A DNA stretch of 64,000 nucleotides from Bythopirellula goksoeyrii (GTDB lineage Bacteria; Planctomycetota; Planctomycetia; Pirellulales; Lacipirellulaceae). Position 1 is the first letter of the stretch. Every line of letters begins with the position of its first letter. The notes beneath the pieces were generated by a model. It saw only the letters and a list, made by a program, of their open reading frames with translations. It searched no databases and was not told the DNA's origin. Below are positions 35,701 through 44,165 of the stretch, piece after piece. Both the position numbers and the translations under genes were made by a program. The stretch is taken from the NCBI RefSeq assembly GCF_008065115.1, contig NZ_CP042913.1:530238-594237 (forward strand), read 5' to 3'.

Positions 35701-35954
35701 CAACAAACGACAGACTGGTCAGGGCATTTCGCCTGACCACTTCTCGAATTCCTCAACCTGAGGAACTTGATGTTATGAATCGTTCTCTCGAAAAGTCTGT
35801 AGAACATTTTTCCAGTCATCCCGAAGAAGCTGAACAGTTGGCCACGGTCGGAGAGCATAGCAATGTGCCTAACTTGGACTTCGTACAAGTAGCAGCCCAT
35901 ACGACAGTCATGAACATGCTGCTGAATCTCGACGAAGTCATGACGCAACATTAA
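32763..35954 (+). CDS. PSD1/DUF1549-DUF1553 protein with planctomycete cytochrome c domain and LamG
   Basis: A 1063-residue exported protein. Residues 45-130 are the planctomycete cytochrome-c-type domain ([18 protein letters not shown], haem motif C55-x-x-C58-H59). DUF1549 follows (about 155-380: [11 protein letters not shown]...[13 protein letters not shown], with a second CxxCH, C343ARCH347, in [12 protein letters not shown]). A coiled segment and a LamG domain (about 430-640) come next, then DUF1553 (about 700-1000: [37 protein letters not shown]). These proteins are usually paired with DUF1501 proteins; here the DUF1501 gene is 4.7 kb away. Role unknown, perhaps electron transfer linked to exported oxidoreductases. 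TTG 32763 overlaps the previous stop; ATG 32775 is an alternative start. Confidence 0.9.
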   Translation: [1063 protein letters not shown]

Positions 35955-35987
35955 GCGAGAGACACTTTTTGCCCAGCAAGACTTGAA

Positions 35988-37076
35988 TTAGCACGGTAGC
36001 CCACAGGCTTGCAGCAAAGTTTCTTGAGCGGCCAGATCGTGGGCGCTGTCAAAGTCGGCCTTCTTTTCACCACGAATGATTGCGGCCAGGTCGGCAAGAT
36101 CTGCTACATAACGCTCGTATTTATCAAAAGTAATCTCCTGATATCCTTCACGATATTTTCCTCTTGGCTCAGATAAAGCGAGTTGAGCTCGCGGGTCATC
36201 AAGGGGTTGAATATGTACCGTGCCTTTCGTGCCGCAGACGGTCAGATGTCGTCGTTCTCCTCCTTCTATTTCTAACGCAGTCGAACGGATCGTGGCGGTG
36301 GCACGGGGATAGCTACAAACGGCCAGCATGTTGTCCATAAGTTGGTCATCAGCCTGCGATGAATGATGGTTGTAAGGAGTCACTTTATCAGGCTTTCCCA
36401 TGATGCCCACCAACAGATCGATCAGATGGCAACCGAGTTCAAACATCGTCCCGCCAGGATTCTGGGCCCACAGTTCGCGTTTTGGCTGGTCCACTTCCTT
36501 GCTCATCACGGTATCGAATTCAAAGATTTCACCAAGCCAGCCTTTCGCCAGAAGATCTCGCAATAATAAGACGCCCGGGTTGTAGCGGTACATGTAGCCA
36601 AGTTGCACGACGAGTTGTTGGCGATCCGCTTCGGCAAGCATCTCGCGGAAAGTCGCCAGCGAGGAGCCGGGGGGTTTATCCAGATGAACGTGTTTACCAG
36701 CGGCTACACACTCGCGGGCCACAGGAAGCAACTGATCAATCTTCGTCTCCACGGCCACTGCTTCGACGCCGGGTGTATTGAGCAGTTGCTCTGTTGTCAT
36801 GAATTGTAAGTTGCGATAGATCTCCGACTGCTCGACCTCGGCCCTCAATTCGGGATCAGATTCTACTACCCCAACTACCTCCCAATCGGGAGAATTGCGA
36901 AACACTTCCATCTTGCCAGCGGCATGACTATGTCCGACGCCGATCTGTCCAACTTTGATCCGCTTTGATTTCGCAAGAGCAGCAGACGCCCTTCCCGCGT
37001 AAACTGCTGTCGATGCAAATGCTGCCACTGGGATGCCATGGAAAAGAAAATCGCGTCTGGAAGAGTTGCTTGGCAT
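35988..37076 (-). CDS. Tat-exported Gfo/Idh/MocA family oxidoreductase (second type)
   Basis: A 362-residue oxidoreductase with a Tat leader (SNSSRRDFLFHGIPVAAFAS). Rossmann motif IKVGQIGVGHSHAAGKM; the usual EKP motif reads LDKPPG (Asp instead of Glu). It differs from the paralogues at 28593 and 54383 in its substrate-binding half (GYMYRYNPGVLLLRDLLAKGWLG, NPGGTMFELGCHLIDLLVGIMG), which resembles members acting on inositol- or uronate-like sugars, though the substrate cannot be assigned. Single leftward gene between the PSD1 gene and the GDPD-like gene. The C-terminal DSAHDLAAQETLLQACGLP is a normal family ending. Confidence 0.88.
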   Translation of the reverse strand: MPSNSSRRDFLFHGIPVAAFASTAVYAGRASAALAKSKRIKVGQIGVGHSHAAGKMEVFRNSPDWEVVGVVESDPELRAEVEQSEIYRNLQFMTTEQLLNTPGVEAVAVETKIDQLLPVARECVAAGKHVHLDKPPGSSLATFREMLAEADRQQLVVQLGYMYRYNPGVLLLRDLLAKGWLGEIFEFDTVMSKEVDQPKRELWAQNPGGTMFELGCHLIDLLVGIMGKPDKVTPYNHHSSQADDQLMDNMLAVCSYPRATATIRSTALEIEGGERRHLTVCGTKGTVHIQPLDDPRAQLALSEPRGKYREGYQEITFDKYERYVADLADLAAIIRGEKKADFDSAHDLAAQETLLQACGLPC

Positions 37077-37230
37077 AATTGTCTTGTTCCTGATTTCCGA
37101 ATATGCAAGGAATAATTAGTGTCTGATAAGTCGTGATCGCCATTCTATGGCTCGACCAATTCCATGTTAACGGTCACAGTACACGTTAGAATGGGCTATT
37201 TCATATTTTCATGACTGCGGAGGAGCTACC

Positions 37231-38100
37231 TTGTTTGTTTGGATTCTAGTTGTACTCGCCTCTCTGTCTAGTCAGGCACTCATTCTCCAATCGTATTGTT
37301 TCGCAGCAGACGAATTGAATGAATTGGTCGATGGGGATAAGCTCCCCTTACCAAAACGAGGCATCTGTGCGCATCGCGGTGCAAGCGGGACTCACCCTGA
37401 AAACACCTTGGCAGCTTTAAAAGAGGCGGTTCGGCTCGGAGCACACATGGTCGAGTTTGATCTGGCTCTGACCAAGGACTCGCATCTTGTGTTGATGCAT
37501 GATGAGACAGTTGACCGCACGACGGACGGCCAAGGTCTTATCAAGGATTTCACGTTGGCTCAACTCCGCAAACTAGACGCAGGCTCGTGGAAATCTCCTC
37601 AGTTCCGGAATGAGCGAATCCCGACGCTAGCCGAGGCATTGGACGCATTGCCGTTGAATATCTGGATAAACATTCATTTGAAGGGAAGTGCAGAATTAGC
37701 TTCCAAGGCAACGCGACATATCGTAAACGCAAATCGTCTGCATCAAGCGGTGCTGGCTTGTGGGGCAGTGGCGGCGATCGTTGCCCGCGAAGTTGAACCG
37801 ACAATTATGATCTGTAATATGGATAGACGACGCAGCAACGAACAATACGTAGATTCAACGATAGACGGGCAAGCTGATTTCATTCAATTCTTAGCAATGC
37901 GACCGCCGGAGGTCGAGCAGATAAAACATTTGAAACAGCACGACATCCACATCAACTATTGCTGCACAGACGATACTGAAGAACTCCAAAAACTCTTCTC
38001 CCTAGGCGTAGAGTTCGTCCTGGTCGACGATCTCGAAACAATGCTCAAGGCTGCAGAGCGACAGGAGATAGCCCACTTGCACCCTGTATATTCTGAATGA
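37231..38100 (+). CDS. Secreted glycerophosphodiester phosphodiesterase-like protein
   Basis: A 289-residue TIM-barrel protein with signal peptide FVWILVVLASLSSQALI. GDPD motifs: ICAHRGASGTHPENTLAA (H48, E57), VEFDLALTKDSHLVLMHDETVDRTT (E75, D77, H90). The usual 'ElK' step reads NIHLKG, so the third catalytic Glu is His149 while Lys151 is kept. GDPD enzymes hydrolyse glycerophosphodiesters to glycerol-3-phosphate and an alcohol. The start is TTG 37231 with GGAGGAG six to twelve bases upstream; no ATG lies at a sensible position. It stands alone between leftward genes, so its link with glycan use is unclear. Confidence 0.85.
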   Translation: MFVWILVVLASLSSQALILQSYCFAADELNELVDGDKLPLPKRGICAHRGASGTHPENTLAALKEAVRLGAHMVEFDLALTKDSHLVLMHDETVDRTTDGQGLIKDFTLAQLRKLDAGSWKSPQFRNERIPTLAEALDALPLNIWINIHLKGSAELASKATRHIVNANRLHQAVLACGAVAAIVAREVEPTIMICNMDRRRSNEQYVDSTIDGQADFIQFLAMRPPEVEQIKHLKQHDIHINYCCTDDTEELQKLFSLGVEFVLVDDLETMLKAAERQEIAHLHPVYSE

Positions 38101-38131
38101 GGAATACAAACTTATCGTTTGTCCCGCGATA

Positions 38132-39430
38132 CTACGGATGCTCCAATCCCGCTGAACGCAAATCTCTAAGTGCTTGCTGTAAATATTTGGGAAGGGGTTG
38201 TGTTGTTGTCAAAGAGTGCTTTTCTTGAGGATCCTTGGCCACTTCATAAAGCCGCCCGTCACTATAAAGTTTCCAGTGGCGGTCTTTGACGAAGGCTTTT
38301 CCCTTGTGCTCAGCAAACACCCATTCGCGATCTCCTTTTCCTTCACCCAAAAGTCGCTGGGCAAACGAACGTCCATCTAAGGTGACTTCTTCAGGTAAGG
38401 AAGCGCCGGCGAGTTCTGCCAAGGTCGGAAGAAAATCGCTCACGTCCACCAGGTCATCGCAAGCGGTGTCTGCAGGGATGTGGTCAGGCCAACGGACGAT
38501 CAGGGGAACCCGCGTACCGGCGTCCGTCAATTGGGCCTTTCCCCCGGGGATTACCGTTCCATTTCGGATTGAGAAAATCGGCTGATAGATCAGCTCTCCA
38601 CTATTATCCACGCCATCGATGTTTCTCGCTGGGGAACCGTTGTCCGTGAGAAAAATTACGAGCGTGTTGTCACGAAGGCCTGCCTGATCAATAGCATTGA
38701 CGATTCTTCCCACTCGGTCGTCCATGGCCGACACCATTTCGGCAAAGGTTTGATAGCGTCCGTTAGGGCCGACAGGTACGGGTTTATCCAAATCATTGGT
38801 CACCGCATGGCAAAGCGCCATGGAATAGTAGGCAAAGAACGGCTGATCGCGCTTTCGCTGGATGAAGTCGACCAGAAAATCACAATAGACATCGGGCCCA
38901 TATTTATCGTGGACATCCTCTCGTTTGACGCCATTTCGCCAGATCCATGGTTCGTAGTACCTGGGACCTTCATGCCAGCCAAATAGACAATACTCATCGA
39001 ATCCGAGTCGAGTCGGATGCGACAAGTCTTCGCCCAACAATGCTATTTGCCACTTTCCTGCCACAGCCGTGGCATAGCCGGCTCGTTTGAGTACTTGGGC
39101 GATGGTATTGGCTTCGGCTGAGGGAGGATAGCTGCCCCAATCGGGATTGCCCATGCGGAACGGATACTGACCGCTAAACAGACAAATTCGTGTGGGATGA
39201 CACACAGGCATAACATAGGCATGCTCAAACCGCATCCCTTGCTGAGCTAATTCGTCGATGTGGGGAGTGGAGTAGCTTTCACCTCCGTAGCACTCAAGTA
39301 CTTCCGAGCCAACGTCATCTGCCAGAATGAATAAGATATTCGGCGGTGAGTCATGTTCCGCTCGGACGTCGGAGGTTGTCCAATTCAAAGCAAGAAACAT
39401 CATAAATAGCAATTGGCGACGAACGCTCAC
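38132..39430 (-). CDS. Secreted sulfatase (CHPTR type)
   Basis: A 432-residue type I sulfatase with signal peptide RRQLLFMMFLALNWTTSDVRA. Metal ligands ILADDVG (about 36-40), formylglycine site CHPTR with Cys at about 77, and LTDNGSP with the second metal pair. The usual GKWHLG reads GKWQIA, so the His that contacts sulfate is Gln; the same change is seen, from memory, in a group of planctomycete sulfatases. It lies four bases behind the secreted nitrilase-family gene (39434-40330), which points to joint removal of sulfate and amide groups from one substrate. Confidence 0.9.
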   Translation of the reverse strand: MSVRRQLLFMMFLALNWTTSDVRAEHDSPPNILFILADDVGSEVLECYGGESYSTPHIDELAQQGMRFEHAYVMPVCHPTRICLFSGQYPFRMGNPDWGSYPPSAEANTIAQVLKRAGYATAVAGKWQIALLGEDLSHPTRLGFDEYCLFGWHEGPRYYEPWIWRNGVKREDVHDKYGPDVYCDFLVDFIQRKRDQPFFAYYSMALCHAVTNDLDKPVPVGPNGRYQTFAEMVSAMDDRVGRIVNAIDQAGLRDNTLVIFLTDNGSPARNIDGVDNSGELIYQPIFSIRNGTVIPGGKAQLTDAGTRVPLIVRWPDHIPADTACDDLVDVSDFLPTLAELAGASLPEEVTLDGRSFAQRLLGEGKGDREWVFAEHKGKAFVKDRHWKLYSDGRLYEVAKDPQEKHSLTTTQPLPKYLQQALRDLRSAGLEHP

Positions 39431-39433
39431 AAT

Positions 39434-40330
39434 CTAATCTCCTTGAAGCTGTAATTCAGTTAATTCATGGTAAAAACTTGGTGAACGGCGTTCGAGGATG
39501 TCGCCGGTTCCTACGTTGTCGTCGATTTCAATAGTGGCAAACACTAACTGATCGTGGTCTCCTTCATTGCGGGCTACGATCTTGCCACTCGGATTGATGA
39601 TCAGAGCTTGGTTCTGCTTTACATAGACTACCCACACGCTATTCTCCCAGGCACGCGTGCGGAGTAGTGCCTCGTTTCGCTCACCGTCTGTACCATACGC
39701 GGGTATGATGAGTATTTGTGCTCCCTTGAGGGCGAGAATTCGCGCTACTTCAGGAAAGCGGCGATCGTAGCATATCAACGCTCCAATTGTGCCAAGATCG
39801 GTTTTTGCGACTGGAAAACTGGTACCGGGGGTATTGAAGGCTTCCCCTTTGATATGAGTCTTGGAATAGTGCAGCACCAATTCCCCCGCAGGAGAATAGA
39901 CCACGACCGAATTGAACATTTCTTTGCCGCGACGTTCGGCAAATCCTACAGAAAGAAAGATTTTTAGTTTGGAAGCCAAATCGGCAATCCGCTTCATCCA
40001 GGGTCCATCCAGCGGTTCACCAATTTCCATGAATTTTTCACGGGTGAGTTCAGGCACCAGCTTCGCGTTGCTCAAATATCCGTCTAGGAATCCTTCACAG
40101 GTCACGACGAGACGTGCCCCACTCTCTGCGGCCTGAGATGCGTACTTTTTGAGGAGGCCTAAATTATGTGCTTTGTCCCATCGCTCGGGTTGCACGCGCA
40201 TAGCCGCTACCAGGAAGTTCGTCTCACTCTCAGCGACTGCCGCGGGATCTCCAACCAGAGGCAATACAATTCCACTCACCACAAGACCGACCATCAGTGG
40301 CTTAAGCCAGGTGGCATTTCGAAAAGACAT
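39434..40330 (-). CDS. Secreted carbon-nitrogen hydrolase (nitrilase superfamily)
   Basis: A 298-residue amidase-type enzyme. The leader is MSFRNATWLKPLMVGLVVSGIVLPLVG. The triad is complete: E79 in VTCEGFLDG, K157 in HYSKTHIKGE, C187 in ALICYDRRFPEV. The end QALIINPSGKIVAR...EIDDN is typical. Nitrilase-superfamily members hydrolyse amides, carbamoyl groups or nitriles; the reaction here is unknown. Being exported is unusual for the superfamily. Upstream gene of the sulfatase at 38132-39430, with four bases between them. One of three exported nitrilase-family proteins in the window. Confidence 0.88.
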   Translation of the reverse strand: MSFRNATWLKPLMVGLVVSGIVLPLVGDPAAVAESETNFLVAAMRVQPERWDKAHNLGLLKKYASQAAESGARLVVTCEGFLDGYLSNAKLVPELTREKFMEIGEPLDGPWMKRIADLASKLKIFLSVGFAERRGKEMFNSVVVYSPAGELVLHYSKTHIKGEAFNTPGTSFPVAKTDLGTIGALICYDRRFPEVARILALKGAQILIIPAYGTDGERNEALLRTRAWENSVWVVYVKQNQALIINPSGKIVARNEGDHDQLVFATIEIDDNVGTGDILERRSPSFYHELTELQLQGD

Positions 40331-40655
40331 GGTAGAACCTAAGAAAAGAGTTGAGTCAATTTCCGACGTTCAATTAAAGCTACACGTGAAATCCGTCGCC
40401 AACAAGACTGCGATCCGCTTTCCGCATGAAAGACGCAAAAGCAGAAGCAAGGTGTTGGCGAATTGAGAAATCTTTATTGGCCCAGAGCAACTCTGTTGGA
40501 AGTCGATTCTCAGTCAAGAATATTTTTCTCTTACGCTTGGAAATCAATTGGTGAGAGACTCGTACAACGGTATCATAAAAGAAGAGTCACCAGCATTGCT
40601 CTTTGCAAGAGAGAAAGCGAATCTTGAGTGGAGCATTTTCAGTGGATAGTTTCCC
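40331..40655. other. Divergent intergenic region
   Basis: A 325-base gap between the secreted amidase gene and the DUF1501 gene. No gene was seen. It carries the promoter candidate listed at 40548-40576 and an AT-rich tract (40515-40535). Nothing else was recognised. Confidence 0.4.
40548..40576 (+). promoter_or_regulatory. Candidate promoter of the DUF1501 gene
   Basis: TTGGTG (40548-40553) and TATCAT (40571-40576) are 17 bases apart. The -10 box has five of six consensus bases and the -35 box three. Transcription would begin near 40583, about 73 bases before ATG 40656. Confidence 0.4.
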
Positions 40656-42095
40656 ATGGACATTTCTCATCGATTGAATTGCTACTGCAATCGTCGCAAC
40701 TTCTTGGGGCGAACTGGTCTCAGTCTTGCGTCGGCTGCCTTTTCTACACTTATCAAATCTCCCGGGCATGCGATCCAGGGCAGCAACTCATCGCGGAGCT
40801 TTCCCAATTTTGCACCCACTGCCAAGCGCGTTATCTACCTGTTCCAGTCAGGCGGCCCATCGCAAATTGACTTATTCGATTACAAGCCCAAGTTGGCAGA
40901 CTGGCGAGCTAAGGAACTTCCTGATTCTATTCGCCAAGGCCAGCGTATCACCACCATGACCTCAGGGCAGGGAGGGCTGCCCATTGCACCTTCGCAATTT
41001 ACCTTCTCACAGCACGGGCAGAATGGAACCTGGGTTGGAGACCTCCTACCTCACACGGCCAAGGTCGTAGATGATTTGTGCATCGTACGATCAATGCATA
41101 CCGATGCCATCAACCATGACCCCGCGATCACATTTCTGCAAACTGGCTCTCAACAACCTGGCAGACCCAGCATGGGTGCCTGGCTTGCCTATGGATTGGG
41201 AAGCGATGCAGAAGATTTGCCGGCCTTTGTCGTGCTACTCTCAGGGAGAGAAGGACAACCACTCTATGATCGCTTATGGAGTAGCGGTTTCTTGCCGTCG
41301 ACATATCAGGGAGTAAAGTTTCGCTCGGTCGGCGATCCTGTTTTGTATCTTTCCGATCCCCCTGGCATGGATCGTGAGACACGCCGCAATGTGTTGGATG
41401 GATTAGCGGAGCTAAACGAGATGCAGCTCGCTGAGTATGCCGACGAAGAAATTGCTACGCGAATAGATCAATACGAAATGGCCTTCCGCATGCAAACTTC
41501 AGTGCCCGAACTTACCGACCTTTCGAGTGAACCTCAGCACGTGCTTGATTTGTATGGTCCCGATTGCCTGAAACCGGGAACTTTTGCTCACAATTGCCTT
41601 TTGGCTCGTCGCATGGCTGAACGAGGTGTAAGGTTCATCGAGCTTTTCCAACGAGGTTGGGATCACCACAACAAGTTGCCTGAAGAGCTCCCAAGATTCT
41701 GTCAGGCAACGGATCAGGCTGCTGCCGCGCTAGTCACCGATCTTAGACAACGCGGCATGCTCGATGAAACGCTCGTCGTTTGGGGAGGCGAATTTGGCCG
41801 CACGGTTTACTGCCAAGGCAAGCTCACCCCCACCGACTACGGGCGGGATCATCATCCTCGCTGCTTTACGATGTGGATGGCCGGCGGCGGATTTCGGCCG
41901 GGCATGACTTACGGTGAAACAGACGATTACAGCTACAACATTGTTGACAAGCCGGTTCATGTCCACGATCTGCATGCCACGATGTTGCATTGTCTGGGAA
42001 TTGACCACACACAGTTGACTTTCAAGTATCAAGGTCGCCGCCATCGCTTGACTGACGTGGCGGGGAACGTGAAGTATGACTTACTGAAAACATAG
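40656..42095 (+). CDS. DUF1501 protein with Tat signal
   Basis: A 479-residue exported protein. A Tat leader lies near the start ([20 protein letters not shown]). The body resembles the sulfatase/alkaline-phosphatase fold: [97 protein letters not shown] and [22 protein letters not shown]1501 proteins are nearly always encoded with PSD1-type proteins; here the partner (32763-35954) is separated by 4.7 kb. Function unknown. The next gene starts 66 bases downstream on the same strand. Confidence 0.9.
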   Translation: MDISHRLNCYCNRRNFLGRTGLSLASAAFSTLIKSPGHAIQGSNSSRSFPNFAPTAKRVIYLFQSGGPSQIDLFDYKPKLADWRAKELPDSIRQGQRITTMTSGQGGLPIAPSQFTFSQHGQNGTWVGDLLPHTAKVVDDLCIVRSMHTDAINHDPAITFLQTGSQQPGRPSMGAWLAYGLGSDAEDLPAFVVLLSGREGQPLYDRLWSSGFLPSTYQGVKFRSVGDPVLYLSDPPGMDRETRRNVLDGLAELNEMQLAEYADEEIATRIDQYEMAFRMQTSVPELTDLSSEPQHVLDLYGPDCLKPGTFAHNCLLARRMAERGVRFIELFQRGWDHHNKLPEELPRFCQATDQAAAALVTDLRQRGMLDETLVVWGGEFGRTVYCQGKLTPTDYGRDHHPRCFTMWMAGGGFRPGMTYGETDDYSYNIVDKPVHVHDLHATMLHCLGIDHTQLTFKYQGRRHRLTDVAGNVKYDLLKT

Positions 42096-42161
42096 CGAGC
42101 CGGGTGCAGCCAGTCCTGCAGGCAATGCCCTTCCCCCCCCTAACTAACGGGAGCTTTTACC

Positions 42162-43979
42162 TTGCGTACTCTGATTGGCTGGTGCTCAGCACTGCTTTTG
42201 AACTTTTCTGTTTCGACATCGTCACTAGCAGTCGATATTGGGCAACAGGGAGATAACTTTCTGGTGTCGATCGACGGCCAAGAGTTTGCACTTTACGACA
42301 CAGGGAAAGACAACGCTCGACCTTTCTTTCGCAACGTGCGAGCAGCCGATGGCACAATTGTCTCACGACCAATTTCTCCCCCTGGCGGTGATCACCCACA
42401 CCACACCGGCATTTGGGTCGCTGTCGACAAGGTCAATGACATCAAGTTTTGGGCTCAAGAGGGTCGCATCAAAAACCGTGCGGTCGAAGTCGTAGAGACT
42501 GGTTCAAACCCGGCTGTCTTGAAAGTCAAAAATGACTGGCTCAATCCGAACGGTGAGGTTGTACTCAAAGAACGCACTACAATCTGCATCTTCGAGAATC
42601 GATTGTTGATTTACGACATTCGCTTCACCACTGGTGAAGAACCCGTCACGTTCGGTGATACCGAGGAAGGTTTTTTTGCCTTTAGGATGGCCGACTCCAT
42701 ACGAGAGGAAGCTACGGGGGAAATCGTTAACGCCGATGGACTGAAAACGGCCAAAGGCTGTTGGGGCAGACAAAGCAATTGGGTGGACTACTCAGGCCAG
42801 GTCGAGGGGAGGAAATACGGAGTTGCCATTTTTGATCATCCGCTCAATTTCCGCCCCGGTCGGTATCATGTTCGCGATTATGGCCTGTTTGCAATCAATC
42901 CGTTTGGGGAGCACGACTATACAGAGGGGAAACTACCTGCCCAGCCGGTAACTCTTCCCGCAGAGAGTTCACTTGAGCTGCAATATGGCATGTATTTTCA
43001 TCCGGGCGATGTTGATGCCGGCAATGTCGCACGGGTGTATCAAGATTTTCTCCGCAAAACCGAGTCTCCAACCAAAGGCCAGCAAGAGATTCAATATCGC
43101 AGCTCTGCTGACGGGACCGTCCAACCTGCAATGTTCTACGCCCCGAAGAGAGATCAGAAGGTCCCCCTCTTGGTCGCTCTACATACCTGGTCGGGCGACT
43201 ATAAGCAAGACGATCACGAAGAGTGTCTTCAGTGGTGCATAGAAAAGGGCTGGGTCTATATCCATCCGAACTTTCGAGGCCCCAACCGCAACCCAGCAGC
43301 GACAGGTTCTGAGTTAGTCATCCAAGACATCGAGGATACGGTGACTTTCGCCTCGCAACATGCCAATGTTGACCCATCGCGTGTCTATTTGGTGGGAACC
43401 TCCGGCGGTGGTTACGCTGCGCTCCTGATGGCAGGGCGACGACCAGAATTGTGGGCGGGCGTCTCTGCCTGGGTGCCAATTGTCGACCTTGAGAGTTGGT
43501 ACTACGAGAACAAGGCCGATGGCGACAAGCATTGGCGCGAGATAGCCAACTCCTGCGGTGGCCCCCCCGATGCCAGCAAGAAAGTCAAAGAGCAATATGC
43601 CAAGAGGTCACCGATCACTTGGCTGAAGAATGCACGTGCCGTGAATGTCGATATCAACGCCGGTATCCGAGATGGCCACGTAGGTAGTGTTCCCGTGAGC
43701 CACTCGCTACGTGCCTTCAACAAGATTGCCAACGAGCCAGATCGACTTAGCGAGGAGGAAATAGCCTATTTCGTTCAAGAGGCCCAGGTTCCCGACCATC
43801 TAATGTATGAGATAACTGATCCTAGCTACGGCGATAAGCAGCCATTGTTTCGCCGTCAAGCACAGAATGTAAGAATCACGTTGTTTGATGGTGGTCACGA
43901 ACTAATCCCCCAAGCGGCAATGAATTGGCTGGAGCACCAGCGACAAGTGGAAAGCCTCCAACAAGAGATTGCGAACTAA
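42162..43979 (+). CDS. Secreted fusion: DUF6807 (PmoA-like) domain plus prolyl-oligopeptidase-like hydrolase
   Basis: A 605-residue protein with signal peptide LIGWCSALLLNFSVSTSSLA. Residues about 25-300 form the DUF6807 (PmoA) domain: FFRNVRAADGTIVSRPISPPGGDHPHHTGIWVAVDKVNDIKFW, VTFGDTEEGFFAFRMAD and FNFRPGRYHVRDYGLFAINPFG. Residues about 310-600 form an alpha/beta hydrolase of the peptidase S9/acetyl-esterase type with LHTWSGDY, nucleophile elbow GTSGGGY (S414), and GGHE near the end. DUF6807 function is unknown; the fused hydrolase suggests ester cleavage near a bound sugar. TTG 42162 has GGGAG eight bases upstream; no ATG fits. A stand-alone DUF6807 gene lies at 55670-56644. Confidence 0.82.
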   Translation: MRTLIGWCSALLLNFSVSTSSLAVDIGQQGDNFLVSIDGQEFALYDTGKDNARPFFRNVRAADGTIVSRPISPPGGDHPHHTGIWVAVDKVNDIKFWAQEGRIKNRAVEVVETGSNPAVLKVKNDWLNPNGEVVLKERTTICIFENRLLIYDIRFTTGEEPVTFGDTEEGFFAFRMADSIREEATGEIVNADGLKTAKGCWGRQSNWVDYSGQVEGRKYGVAIFDHPLNFRPGRYHVRDYGLFAINPFGEHDYTEGKLPAQPVTLPAESSLELQYGMYFHPGDVDAGNVARVYQDFLRKTESPTKGQQEIQYRSSADGTVQPAMFYAPKRDQKVPLLVALHTWSGDYKQDDHEECLQWCIEKGWVYIHPNFRGPNRNPAATGSELVIQDIEDTVTFASQHANVDPSRVYLVGTSGGGYAALLMAGRRPELWAGVSAWVPIVDLESWYYENKADGDKHWREIANSCGGPPDASKKVKEQYAKRSPITWLKNARAVNVDINAGIRDGHVGSVPVSHSLRAFNKIANEPDRLSEEEIAYFVQEAQVPDHLMYEITDPSYGDKQPLFRRQAQNVRITLFDGGHELIPQAAMNWLEHQRQVESLQQEIAN

Positions 43980-44046
43980 TCCATCTCATCGATTACAGCG
44001 CTCTCTACCGAAGGTTCCGGAGCTACAAGGTCTTGATGAGGGAGCA

Positions 44047-44097
44047 CGTCGGGCACTACTCGGACTCCCGTTGTGAACTTTATGGGGAGCCCCGACG
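44047..44097. terminator. Inverted repeat between convergent genes
   Basis: CGTCGGG (44047-44053) pairs with CCCGACG (44091-44097), and inside it ACTCCC (44064-44069) pairs with GGGGAG (44084-44089). It fills the gap between the convergent genes ending at 43979 and 44166 and could terminate one or both. No T-run follows, so it is only a candidate. Confidence 0.35.
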
Positions 44098-44165
44098 CGC
44101 TTACTGACAGAGCAAGCATGGACCAGCAGGATCGCCATTGCTCATCGATGGATTACCTGTTTTGT

